A stretch of 64,000 nt of DNA from Isoetes taiwanensis. Its lineage: Eukaryota; Streptophyta; Lycopodiopsida; Isoetales; Isoetaceae. The stretch is from NCBI GenBank assembly GCA_021234155.1, contig JAJEKV010000006.1:4437727-4501726 (forward strand), written 5' to 3'. Shown in pieces: positions 44,900 to 57,030 of the stretch; the first letter of the stretch is position 1; each line of letters begins with the position of its first letter. The notes under the pieces were generated by a model. That model had not been told where the DNA came from and ran no database searches. It saw only the letters and a list, made by a program, of their open reading frames with translations. The translations under genes and the position numbers were made by a program.

Positions 44900-47800
44900 A
44901 CTAATTAATCCTCGACCAAAGACGCCATCAATGCCTCAATCAAACCCTACAAAAAATACAAAAGGAGAGATGTCTTAGCTTGGTATCACAACACACTTTG
45001 AATTTATGTGCCTTACACTCATGAAGCACTAGAACCATTTAAATGTTTGAAATGTTATCTTGCAAGATAACTACACAGCAATTGTGAAAGCTTAGACTCA
45101 TGATTTCCTTCCCATAAGAAGGCTTCGTTGGTGGTATGGACAAATCAGGCCAATGTTTTGGCAAAGATCTTAAAGCATGTACTCTAAAAGACGCTTGACA
45201 ATAATCTAAAAAACTTCAAACAGAAGCAAATGCCCACAAAATATATACTGCATCTATAAAAAACTAAGAGAACTTGATGAGCTGAGAATTTCAACAAAAA
45301 TAATTTAACTCAATCAGACTTCATGAGGGGATTTCTAGAGACGGTCCTCTAAGCTCAACCATAGCTCCGGTCATCCAAGATATAGGATTTAGACCATGCA
45401 AGAAAAGAAAAATCGCTTAAAGCAACAGAGCAGAGCAATAAAGCAAAGATGAAAAGAAGAAATAATCTAGTGGAGCTTACCGTGCTAATCATGAATCTTC
45501 AAAGATGTGGGCTTACTCTGTCGAAAACATGCATAGGCAAATCATCCCCTTAGTAAGGGCAAGCTAACAACATTCAAAGATTTAAGCAAAGATCTTCGCA
45601 ACTCTGCTAGCATTGGCATACAAAAATGCTCCCGTATCTTAGCTTCTCTAATAACGGAAAAGGGAGTTGGTCGCAAAGGCGGGGAATATCAACTACAAGA
45701 TCTTGGCGAAAAGAACTACACGATGCAGAAATAAGAAATCGCATAGATCTATTCAAATTTTATGCACAAATTCTGAGAAAATATGCAAGAAGCTTAACAA
45801 AGCTAAAATGATCGTGTAAATGAGTAGCTTGAAAGAAAGAAGATTGGGTTTTTGCAGTCCGGGAATGTGTCCTGCCCATCTTCGCCTTCTCTGCATAAAT
45901 AAAAAACCAAGTAAATTTGAGTTTTCTGCCAATTTTTCGCCACACTCTTCCAACAATGAGGGACGTTTGGCTTATGTTGAATAAAACAATCACAATACCT
46001 CCTTTCCAAATCAGGTGACAACGGATTCATATCAAATATAATATACTCTCTCGCTTAACTCGAGGAAATGAAATTTCAAAATTTTCTATTGCATAGCATT
46101 ACACGAATTCATAGCTCAAGCACGCCAATTTAATAACTAGAGTATCATGGGTATCCCATAATCTAGCAAGACAAAATGTGTTTGCCCATGCCCGCTATTT
46201 TTCAGTCATTCCTGGAATGCTATTATAATTTTCATTCCCTTCCATGGAGTCAAGTCTTCTATAACAAAGTCATTACACCAGGCATTCGTTCAGCATTGAA
46301 TCAAACCGCTAAAATGTCTGAGACTTCTCCCTTTTTATGACCATTTTTCAAGTGAAAGTTGTTCAAATATTGAGCCTAAAGTATTTAGATATCGCCAGAC
46401 TGAAAACGCATTGCCACTTCTAAACAATTTTAGCATAAGGCTTTCAGCAAGGAATGTGGTTCACCAACCTTTGTATGAGTCATTTGAAAGTCAAAATTGC
46501 AAAAAAAATTGTATGATAAAATTGGAACGTCAAACCCAAATTTTTACTAAACTGAAGGAGTCGAGTTGAAGGTGAAGACATCCAAGTCAAAGTCAATCTA
46601 AGTGAATAAGGTGAAAGCAAAAGGTCAAGCTAAATTTGAATTCAACTGAAGAGTCAAGCTAAAGGTGAACACGTCAATGTCAATGCCAAAGTCAAGTAAA
46701 AATGTTAGAAATCTAAGGGAACCTAAACAAATCTTGATAGAATCTTAAGGATCCTACGAGAAAGGGAGCCAAGGACAACATAGGTAACCTCGAGCGTTAC
46801 CTCGAGGCACACTCATAGGTGACGGTGGCAACATGTGCTATTATAATTCAAGAGTTTAGCGCTAGCTTTTCTACCTATAAACATATAGCATGATCTATAG
46901 GTAAAGTCTTTAACATGCACACTTAGAAAGTGTCCATTTCATGGGATTATGCACAAATATTGCAATTATAATTTCCAAAGAATTCTATCTAGTTAAAGAG
47001 ATCACAAGACCTGTTATGTTATCACGTTCCCCTTTCCTCATTCCGCAAAGTATTAAAGGGCATCACATTATGCCTATAAGAGTTTGTCGCGTCACAAGAA
47101 AAGTGTTTCACATTCTGGAAGCATGAAACAGAAAAGCTTGCTAACTTATTTCGGGTGTCAACTTTCTTAAAAACAAAGCATTCAAAAGAAGCGCGGCTTT
47201 ACATGGCATTTTCTGAGCGAGTTTTAACTCCAAGATATTCCTCTAGCTACCATCTAACATCTAACGTCCAAAATCCCCAATGTGCTACAAAAAAATTGTG
47301 AAACATACAACTACTTAGCATGATCGATCTTCTATGATGCCATCTGTTTCCCAATGTTCAAGCAAAGCCAAAATGATTTTGAGAAATATGATTAAAATAA
47401 ATTGACTAGAGAGAATTTTTGCAATACCAGACAATCTGTTGCCACACTCTGATCATCAGGCCTGATCATAATGCACTAAATGCTTTCAATCCTTTGACCA
47501 GACACTAAGGATGCATTTTGAACTTGTTAAGCCACAGGTAGAACTGTTCCTGTAAACTACTAAACTCTAAGGTTTAAGTTTTGCACCACCAAAATATATC
47601 AGCCTTTGTATCAACTTCTGCAACGGATGCCATGTACATATAATTGTTTGAACTCAGAATGCCTGATTAAGCTTTCATTCCAGGTGGCTACTTGTATTGC
47701 AGAACCAAGACTTAGAACATCAACTCCATCAATATATGTACTCCAATTGGCAAGCAATTATGCCATACCTGCACATATTACAACTTCCTTATTAAATATT

Positions 47801-48720
47801 GTCAGGATGTAAAAAAATCATCAACTAAAAACACACCATTTCAAGATACAACCATCTCCGCAACTTCCCACTATTAAACCATGATTACAAAAGATTGTGA
47901 CTGTCTCAACTGCACAAAACAATGGTTCATGTGCATCGGCAATGATGTATCATTGGTTTTTAACATTATCAGAATACTTACCTTATCTCAAGGAAGGAGT
48001 AACCTACCAAATATGCATGCAAAGAAACAACTTATCTATAATTCTTGGCACTCTTAATACATTAAAGGCCTTCCTTGTGACAACAACCTCCATCGCATCT
48101 GATTTAAGAGCATATCCATGTTCGAAAAGAAATTCCACAAAGGGCCATGTCATAACTCATTATCGACCACTCTATGTTGTCATTACCGTATTCATCAAAT
48201 CAAGTTAATCCGACGATTCGCACTTCAAATTTAAGCACGAGGAAAGTAGATGTAATAGAATATGGAAGAACAACAGAGTATAGGAGACTTACTAACAATC
48301 TCTATATGTTGTAGAGTTGCTCAAAATTTGTGGACAGATAACTTCTCAATCAGAACAATCATTGTCACTTCAAAATAAAAAACTTAAAAATCAAGATAAA
48401 AGCTTTACCACATATAACCCGCTAGTACTTGGCGATGGAAAGAGATAATCAAAGATGGATGCGATTTCCCTCACGCATCATAGTCCGGCAGAGTTTAATC
48501 ATCACCACCAATACAAAGACACAAAGAAATCCAAAACATGAAGGCTATTAACAATAAGAGATTTTATGTTCTTGTCATCACGATCGATTCAAGGTGTGAG
48601 ATCCTGTTTGGGTTATATTGCACTGAAACTTTTCTTATTTCCACGGTCGTAAAGCTATCTGAAGCGGACTCTCAACCCAAGATATAAACAACCCTACCTA
48701 TAAACAGCCACGAACTCCAT
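44900..48720. other. Gene-free stretch
   Basis: AT-rich with scattered frames of 60-100 codons on both strands. None has motifs, and adjacent ones do not join through plausible introns. Confidence 0.4.
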
Positions 48721-49176
48721 TATATATCATCCGGGATGTGGTTAATCCGGACAAAAACAGTGGTTAATCCGGACATCCCAGTATCGCCGGGGTGGTTAAT
48801 CCGGGACATCCGATATCAGCCAGGGTGGTTAATCCGGACATCCGATATCAGCCACATGGTTAATCCGGACAAAAAGTGGTTAATCCGGACAAAAAACCAA
48901 GCGTAGAACTGTGCGGCGGAGGCAGAAATTTTGATCAGATCGCTCTTGCTGCTCCGTGGGCGGTTTGATCCGCTTTAAAAAGCATGCCAATCGCTTTGTA
49001 TGCCTCTTTTATGTTAGATTGATGAAGAGAGGAAGAGATTTAAGGCGAAATAGAGCAGAATCGATCAAAAAAAGGGCAAAAACAGTTGGTTTTTGGGCTT
49101 CAAACTGCGCAGGTCCTGATTAACCACAATGGCTGATAACGGGTGTCCGGGTTAACCACATCCCGGATGATATATA
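48721..49176. mobile_element. MITE with iterated ends
   Basis: 32-bp inverted ends (left 48,721-48,752, right 49,145-49,176) share TATATATCATCCGGGATGTG and beyond, with one mismatch. The left arm's GTGGTTAATCCGG core is reiterated about six times as direct repeats between 48,738 and 48,890, some with the spacer GACATCCGATATCAGCC. There is no gene. The AT-rich outermost bases prevent a clear call of the target duplication (TA or TTA/TAA possible), so the superfamily (Tc1/mariner-like or Harbinger-like) is open. Confidence 0.8.
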
Positions 49177-49179
49177 CGG

Positions 49180-50129
49180 TCTTCCAACAGCCCTACCTTT
49201 CCTTAATGACCGCTATTACGGTAAAGGGTTGCAGAACAACGCCGGAATCATGCATTGTGATATCAAGGTAGCCGAACAAATCCTCTGTTTTCAACTGCAT
49301 CATTCTGCAATAAAGAGGCACAAAGTTAGAGTAATGCCACAAATTATAGGTAAATCAAAGAATCTTTGCCTGAGCTGCAAATGCAAACTTTGCATGAAAG
49401 AAAATGGTAGCTGTAGCTTCAAAATGATCGGTGAGGTCCTTATCTGCGATTCTTGACATGATTGAAAGCTCAAAGCTGGAGTTCTTGAGGATTTGCCTCA
49501 AAGCGGAATACAGCGATCCATCTGCATTATTTATAAGATTTGCAAAGATCGTTGGAAGCTTAATTAAATCTAAATTATCACGTGCCTTGGAGTTCTCAGA
49601 CAGTAATGAAGGCCGAGATCCTTTTCAAAATATCTGCAGAACCTGTAAAGATCTATAGCCTCAGTGCTAAAAACAGGGGAAAATTATCAGGTCAGGAGGA
49701 ATTTTGCCCTAAAAGCCTGCATTACCGTGCATTTTGGCGCCGAAATAAAAGCCGGATATGCATGACCAACAACGGACTTGCCAAAACCATTTCTTGTAAA
49801 AATTTTGTTTAGTTTTTTCGTTGCCAGGTCTAACATCAACAACGTGCTTCAAGACCCATTACAGCTGGAAGGGAAAGGATCATTGAACTCTGATGCAAAC
49901 ACCGATCTTAAACCGCTGAAGAAGATAAAGATCAACCAACCGAAATGTAGAAAATGCAATGATCCAACTGAATCGATCGAAACCTGGAATACCATAAAGT
50001 CAGACCTGGGGCACGATTTAGCATAAGAAATTAAAGCTCAAGCACATTCGGCGAATCCGGTAGCGCAGAGGGCTGCCAACACCCAATTCATCAGCAAGCT
50101 TTGCCTCTCAGCAAGCTTTGCCTCATGTG
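49180..50129. other. Unassigned sequence with weak plus-strand exon candidate
   Basis: A Lys/Asp-rich plus-strand frame from a CAG at about 49,829 to 50,026 could be an exon, as it follows a pyrimidine-rich acceptor-like stretch, but nothing supports a gene around it. Confidence 0.25.
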
Positions 50130-50345
50130 CCACCTCATCAGTTGGCATTAATTATGACATTTAATATTGGCGATTAAATCTAAGCCATTGATCTAGCACA
50201 TTCTATGGCCTAGATCAAAAGCCCCAATTGAAGGGGTCATTTGAGGTGGCTTATTTGGGGGCTTAACGTGGGCCGTCCAGATCTGAGATGGACGGCCGAG
50301 ATTCAATGATCTACATTCAATATAATTGTATATATATACAAGTTT
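50130..50345 (+). repeat. Dispersed repeat with GGACGGCCGAGAT, copy 1
   Basis: Shares its 3' half with 56,800-57,030: GATGGACGGCCGAGAT, then ATATAATTGTATATATA. In both copies a self-complementary GTCCA...TGGAC lies before the shared core. Confidence 0.65.
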
Positions 50346-52704
50346 TTGTACTATCAATGGGTTTATCAATCATGGCTGATGAACATCGAGGAATAAAGTT
50401 CGAGATTAAACACATCAGTGCGTAAAGTTCAGTATGCATTTAGTCTAAAGACGTGAACATTTAGGCTCAATTCCTCGCGTAATAGCCATTCAATGAAGGT
50501 CACCATTGTTTATTAATACCTCTCGGTGAATAGTCGAGTTAAATTTGAATCAAACTCAAAGAGTCGCATTTGATTTATTTAACATGACATAAAAATTGCT
50601 TAAAAGATGAATGTCTATGAGTGTCAAGAATTAAGTTTGAAGAACTTATAGTGGAAGTTGCATCGGTTAACATTACTATATATTTTTTATACAATTTTGT
50701 AGTATTTCTCTTATCATGTAGTCATAAGACTTCTAGCAGTCAGAAGTTCACCATTGTATATTAGAACTTCTTCATCCACAGAATAAGAATGATTCAATTT
50801 CGTGGGGAGTTGCATGTTGTAAGTTTGTTTTCCAGTTCATGATAGTTCCTCTTTTGGAAACTTAAGAGTTACTGGAATTGATAATTCTCTTAGACTCCAT
50901 ATCATCATTTGAGACATTGTTGAACGGGGCCATGTTTAGTGTATCTCCATCAAAATCCCTGCCAAATGGGGGACTACTCTAAGGGGTTTATTGATATTGT
51001 CTTTTCTTCATGAATCATAACTTTAGATGCAATCAAAGAATGTTTGTCAATCAAAGAAAGCTAAAAGTTAGTTCGCGGAGAGAATCGATTTCTGCGGATT
51101 GAAAGAAATTATATAGAAAACACTTATAATCTATTAGCATGCTATTATGTATTTCTTATTAGTGTGTCAAGTCAACTGGTCATTTGTGATAGAAATTCCT
51201 GTATGAGGAATTTACGATAAAGTGTTAGCAAGGAGTTCTATAGACACTGTATGAGGAATTTATCATAAAGATCTTAGCAACGAGCTCTATTTCTCTATAT
51301 TAATGATCCTATGATCCTATGGGGTATAGACAAATATGAAAGTCAAAGTAAATTTGAATAAAATTTCAATTATTTGTCACATGTTGACAAATGTTAAAAT
51401 AGAATTGTGTCACATGGATCCAAAATGATGTACTTCCATGTATGCTTCCAAATGTGTCACCTCATATATTTTTCATAATAAAAGAAAAATGTTATGCGAG
51501 TGTTAAAAGTCCGTCTTTAAAAAACAATAACAATCAGTGACTGTTAGAAGTTCGTCTTTAAAAAACAATCAGTGACTGAGAATCATATTCTATAAGAATG
51601 TATATAGATAGTTATAGATTCTAGAGGTATCTTAGGATGACGTTTAAAACTATGGGGGAATCTCTAGAGAATCTTATGAATGCAAGGGAATCTTTACAAA
51701 ATACCAAGAAATACGAGAGAAATCCAAGGGGATCTAGGGCAATCCTTTATGCTGGATATTGCCATTGAATGAAATTAGCCTGAAGAACAACACGCACTGA
51801 CTACGAAAAGGTATGTCTGTGCAACGAGTTTAATTGTTTAATAGACGGTTGGTAGAGCTAGTGTGTTACACTAGTCTAAACACCAAATCACAAGAGCAAA
51901 ACAACATCGAAATGCTGCCAAGACTATCCAATATTTTAAGAGATTCTAAATTTTGTAGGATTCTATTAAGATTTTTGAAACCACTCCGGTATTCCTTAAG
52001 ATTATACAAACATCGATTGTAAAGCATACCTAATGTGAAAGGTATATCAAGATTGTTCTTCAAATTCCCCATAGCAAAATGCAGAATTAACATGTCAGAC
52101 AAATCAACGCAATATAAAGAATCAACCTATTAACAAATTTGCATCCAAATTCTAATAAGCCATATGCCTTTCCAACTCGTTTTGTCACCAAGGAAAATAG
52201 AAAGAAACAATGCCATGAAGAGATTCTAAACACTCGTATGGATTGGCACGTTACTGGATTGTTACCCTAGGGTGGTGATAATCTTAGTTGTTCAAAGATT
52301 TTGAATTTGATGTTAGGTGCTAGGTGGTGCATTATAGAGTCTTGCTAAATGTAGCTTACATCGAATTTGCTTTAGATTAACACTATCGCTGTACTTGCTT
52401 TTTAGTTAGACTCTTCTTCTTCGAGACTTTGTTTTTACTTAAACCTTATGCTTATAAAGTGGATAGGGGCAAAAAGAGATAAAATGGCATATCAATTATT
52501 CCAGTATACATCAATCAAAGTAATGTACAAATTTCAAGAATACAGGATAATGCTCACGTAATAATTTTATTCTCTTTGTAAGCAAAAATCCCAAGGTTTC
52601 CGGGATAATAAGCTAAGCTGCACATGTTTCTCCAAAATTTGGTAATTCAACTCATCTTCTTTATCTATAAGCCGTTTACAATGTCCTAGTCTTTGCCTCA
52701 TCCT
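50346..52704. other. Gene-free stretch with small tandem duplications
   Basis: A diverged repeat of about 57 bp (TGTATGAGGAATTTA twice) lies at about 51,200-51,290. A repeat of about 40 bp (CGTCTTTAAAAAACAA twice) lies at about 51,505-51,578. No coding region. Confidence 0.45.
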
Positions 52705-53830
52705 TCAAAAACTTTGACTCAACTCTTCATTAGAATATCCAAGCTTGTCTTTTTTATCCAGTTTCTTGCAAAAGGTAGCATAAGATTCCTCAACAATTTT
52801 GTTAGGCATCATCAGTGCTGCATCTGTATTGTCTGGTAAATCTCTTTGTTTGCCAAGAATCATCACCACAATAATAACAAGCTTTCCTGCAACCCCAAAC
52901 AACCCAGAGAGGCTAAAAGGCACATCTCGACATGAAGAACCTTGACTAATCAAGCTGCAACTATATCCAAATGATAAGCCCACATTGGCGTAGGCACTGA
53001 TAACTTCAAATATTAAGTTGAATATAGAGAAATTGAGTGGATCATGTTCAATTCGATTTCCCTCAATAATGCAGAGCAAGAGAACAGCTACAAAGACCAC
53101 AACAGAATCACGAGCCAACAGTTTTCTACATTGCTGTGAGTAAACAATTTGTTCTTCAGAGGTTATCTTAGTGTTTTGCCTAACAAATAGACTGGATAAG
53201 CTGAAATGTGCATCATGCCAACATATAGCAACAGCAGGGCTGGTGCAAGTTTTGAGATGATCACTGCATTTGCACTTGCATGGCATGTGTTTATAGACTG
53301 AAAGTATGCTACTACAATCTTCTGAATTGGATCTAGAGTATCAACTACCACAGATTTCCATTCCAAACTCATGAATGAGATCATTTCTGTGGCATTGAGA
53401 ACCATGACCACTATAAGAAGCCACATGGTCTGTTTTCTAGGGAAAGATGTGTGAAGCATTTTCTAGAATGCTGTAATAAATATTCATATGCCAACTTGTC
53501 CTTTTCTCTTGAATACCTGTGGAGCAAGACTATTACTCCCCTAAGGCATGTTGGGTACATAGTATTTCCAAGCAAGATTAATCCTCCTAGCCAGATGAGC
53601 AAGCAAAGTGCTTTTGTAAATGGGATATAACTTTCATCTATCAGATTGAATCCGGGCATCCGCAGATAGAGAGACCGTAGTAAATAGTCCAAATAAGAAA
53701 GGATTTGCTTTGTGATCCTCAAGAACTCTAAGACCATGAGGTGAAGAGACAAAGCAAACCTCAACTACAGACAAACCAGCTGCATGTAGCATGACGAGGT
53801 AAAAAGTAACAGGCCTGGAAACCTGTCAAA
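52705..53830 (-). pseudogene. HKT-type Na+/K+ transporter (TrkH/HKT family), frameshifted C-terminal half
   Basis: Three overlapping minus-strand frames carry successive HKT segments. Frame A (to about 53,450) holds LCLLIWLGGLILLGNTMYPT and the loop before EYLLQHSRK. Frame B (53,459 to about 53,190) holds HTSFPRKQTMW, the TEMISFMSLEW helix, a pore-type FQSINTCHASANAV and the helix after it. Frame C (to 52,705) holds EHDPLNFSIFNLIFEVISAYANVGLSFGYSC, the last pore loop, then GKLVIIVVMILGKQRDLP, the usual HKT C-terminus. Two steps of minus one base (near 53,450 and 53,190) break the frame. The first third of the transporter is absent or unreadable. HKT proteins move Na+ and K+ across the plasma membrane; selectivity depends on a residue in the first pore, which is missing here. 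Confidence 0.85.
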
Positions 53831-54274
53831 GTGGAGCACGTTGTAGATGGTACATCAGAAATAAAATGGTTTTCTACTGCAGAGATGACCATGCCAGCAT
53901 GAAAATGAAACTATCTAAATACCGTGGGCAACTACCAGCTACTCAAATATGTGAACCATAATCAAACACCATACTAAAAGATCTTGGCAAATGACAGTGC
54001 AATAGACCCATGTTTAAAAACCTGTGCAAAAACCTCTCATAAACTGCTTCTGTAAGAGAACCTAACAGATCAAGACTTGGATGTCCTTGAAGTTTACAAT
54101 AGCACCATAACCTCAAGCTAAATTGAAATCCTCGAAATGAGAAAAGCTAGGCATGATTCACAGAGAAGCTTCAAAACGATGAAGTAAGAGGAGAATTAAA
54201 ACCTGACACATATAGAAGCGTCTGCTGCACAAACATTGTAGCTGCAAATGCGAAGGAACCAAGCCGTTGGACAC
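53831..54274. other. Gap between HKT pseudogene and tandem repeat
   Basis: On the minus strand an exon-like piece (NPVGYGYGACVQRLGS and following residues, with a GT after LLYVS near 54,205) reads like protein but I cannot assign it to either neighbour. Confidence 0.3.
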
Positions 54275-54446
54275 ATGCTCCATATCCATAGCCGACAGGA
54301 TTCTGCAATGTCATGGCATCTGGCAAGATAGAAACATCTGGCAAGATAAGATTATTTCGAATGCTCCATATCCATAGCCGACAGGATTCTGCAATGCCAT
54401 GGCATCTGGCAAGATAGAAACATCTGGCAAGATAAGATTATTTCAA
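54275..54446 (+). repeat. 86-bp tandem duplication
   Basis: ATGCTCCATATCCATAGCCG starts at 54,275 and again at 54,361. The two 86-bp units differ at only a few bases, so the duplication is recent. Confidence 0.9.
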
Positions 54447-54525
54447 AAAGTTTCTCCGCCTTTGCAGAGCGGGCGCCGCTGACTCCCCTGTTTGGGTTTG
54501 GCATGCTGGAAATGCATCTACCAAG

Positions 54526-55155
54526 TCACAACCCTATATTGCATCTCTGCAAGCTACAAACATCCATTTCGAATTCCCTGTTCAGCATGTCGCTGCAGCC
54601 CTGTTCAGCACAAAACGTCCCTGGACCAAAATCTAGGATGCATGAAGTATTTGTAGTAGACATTTCATTAACACTGGCGCCTAGAACTTCTTCAACGTCA
54701 AATATACATGGGAAAGAACACTGGGAAGCATCTGAAACAAAGGAATCTGAAACCAAAGCATCCAGAGGAGAATGATCAGCAAAATCATCTCTTTCTGCTG
54801 GTCTCAGATCATCTACAACCTCAGAAAAATCGTCTTGTACCAGTCTTGTTTCAACTAAAATCTCTGAAACCCCATCTTTTTCTAATAAGTCCCTATCACC
54901 TATTATTGTTTCACATAAAAAATCTTCCAAAGACATATCAGAACAGGAGCTAAATCTGTTACATGAACTGATATTAATGCTAAGCATTTCATCATGTGTA
55001 GAAACAGAGGAATTGTAAAGCAACGGAAACAAAGAAGGGGATGAAACAACAGCATTAGACTCAAAATGGGTAGCATGGAGATTCATGCCCAAAGAAGGGA
55101 AAAATTCATCTAAATCGAGGAGAAAAAAATCTCCAGGATCCATAGCTAGGGTCAT
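54526..55155 (-). CDS. Hypothetical acidic 209-residue protein
   Basis: A single open frame on the minus strand starting MTLAMDPGDFFLLDLDEFFP. It is Ser/Asp/Glu-rich (for example SSCSDMSLEDFLCE and VVDDLRPAERDD) with several Cys near the C-terminus. Its length in this AT-rich DNA and its composition, unlike the surrounding random frames, argue that it is or was coding. I recognise no domain. It lies about 760 bp upstream of the HKT remnant in the same orientation but I see no splice that joins them. It could be one exon of a longer gene reaching toward 54,205. Confidence 0.4.
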   Translation of the reverse strand: MTLAMDPGDFFLLDLDEFFPSLGMNLHATHFESNAVVSSPSLFPLLYNSSVSTHDEMLSINISSCNRFSSCSDMSLEDFLCETIIGDRDLLEKDGVSEILVETRLVQDDFSEVVDDLRPAERDDFADHSPLDALVSDSFVSDASQCSFPCIFDVEEVLGASVNEMSTTNTSCILDFGPGTFCAEQGCSDMLNREFEMDVCSLQRCNIGL

Positions 55156-55159
55156 TGCT

Positions 55160-56799
55160 AAAGCGACCTTATTTAGGTCATTAAAGATTTCTTTGAACCT
55201 GGAAGTGAAAAGCTAGATACTAAAGGCTTTGGGGTTAGAAAATCCTGTAAAGCTGAAAAGCCTTCACCAAGACAGATTATCAAAAACAGGGTACACTATG
55301 AAGTCCTGGCCACCATAAAATACCTGGTGAATAGAGTACTTGTACTTGTTTCTTGTACGCCTGGAAAATTTGGCTCCAGACGGTCCGCCCAGATCGATTA
55401 AGAGATGAACTCATATTCCCAATAGAAGTAGAGATCTAAGACAGGGATAAGCCGACACAGATACCGCAGGAACAAATCCTAGAAATAGCAGAATCGTACC
55501 TGCAGGAAGAACGATTTCTGTAACAAAGTTCCGGTTGCACCAAACCAAGGAGAAATCTCATTGACATGAAGCTACAAAACTATTTTACCTGATACCCAAG
55601 CCGGACTGCAAAAACGACTCAGTTATGGCGCCTAAATAAGAAAGAACATTTTATTGAAGAGTCCAAAGAAGCTAGAGTCTTGCATCATAAATTTTTTAAT
55701 TGGTCCGGGATGATAGAGTTCCGCATGCCGGTTTAGTACAGATTACTCAATAAGCCAGAGGGATAAAAAGAAATCTGGAGCTGCGGTTCGAGCTGAGTCC
55801 GACCAGGAAAAAAAAGGCCGGCATGTCTGGAGTTAGAAAGTCGGAACCCAGGACTGCAAAAAGAAACCGCTTCATATTTAGTATGTGCTTACCAGATAGA
55901 GGAGAGGGGGGCTTCAAAAAAGGCCGGAAATAGACGCAGAAAATTGACCCCCAAATGACAAAGGATTTTTGGCATCTGTATATGATCCTGCTTAATTGCT
56001 ACAGATATAAGCGAAAAACATAACAGAGAATAAATACCGGTCTGCCTCACCACTTTATCTCGCAGTACTGGTGCAAGGTCGCCTTTTTGTGTGGAACCGG
56101 AGGTTTTATTTGCCAAGAACGGCTGCATACCAGGAGTATGGAGGCGGAGGCTGGGAGCAAAATAGCGGATCAAAATGGGCAGCAGAAAAGGGGGATTCCA
56201 ATCAAATATTCTCCAATAGCTCAATAGATATCACGAATGCATCAGATACGTGCAAAGGCAAATTATCTTAGACCAACAAGCATACATTCCCTATTCAATT
56301 CTCAGTCATTCTCACCTCCAAAAGCCAAATACCTAACTCTCTCAATGCCTATCACGAAATAGCCAAAAAACCACAGAGCAGACACCACCAGCCAAGCTCA
56401 AGTTCATCATACTAACCTCCACACAAACTCGCTCTTCTAAAATAGCCTCCAACATCATCTCAACGTGTTCCCGACACTGCCATAGCCGCCCCTCATAAAA
56501 AATCTGCATCTTCATTCCCCCTTCGACTCCTAGCCCTTTTCCGACTTCCCAGTCCGACCCTATTCCACAGGCAAACGTGGACAACAACCCTGTCGACAGT
56601 TCAGCATTCCAACTTCCATCATTTAATCCACTTATCAGCATAAACATCCAATATTTAATTCCCTTATCAACAACCATTAAAAACAACCATTAAAAGTTGA
56701 CTTTAAAGAAACCTTCGCATATCCTAAACCCCCCTACCCTAAACTCCTAAGATTTTACCTCACCCAAGTAACGACACCTCAAGCAACCCACACAATTCA
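55160..56799. other. No supportable gene
   Basis: Minus-strand frames at 55,889-56,224 and 56,342-56,686 lack motifs. Part may be upstream exons or promoter of the acidic protein gene. Confidence 0.35.
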
Positions 56800-57030
56800 A
56801 CAAATCCAACGGCCCACATAAAAAGCCCTAAAATTAGTGTGACAACATCTAGACCTTAGATCTTGCACATTCAACGGCCACGACGATGACACCTCAATGT
56901 CTACCAACATGGGGCTACTTGGGGAGTTACGCGGTGTCACTGTCTCGACCGTCCATCTCATAGATGGACGGCCGAGATCAATCTCTACCAACATGTTGGT
57001 AGAGCTCATATAATTGTATATATATGAGTG
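56800..57030 (+). repeat. Dispersed repeat with GGACGGCCGAGAT, copy 2
   Basis: Related to 50,130-50,345. Includes the hairpin GTCCATCT-catag-ATGGAC just before GGCCGAGAT and the shared ATATAATTGTATATATA end. Confidence 0.65.

Noticed and set aside
48738-48890. Repeats near 48.8 kb as a CRISPR or satellite array
   Set aside because: They are iterations of the terminal repeat of one MITE with variable spacing.
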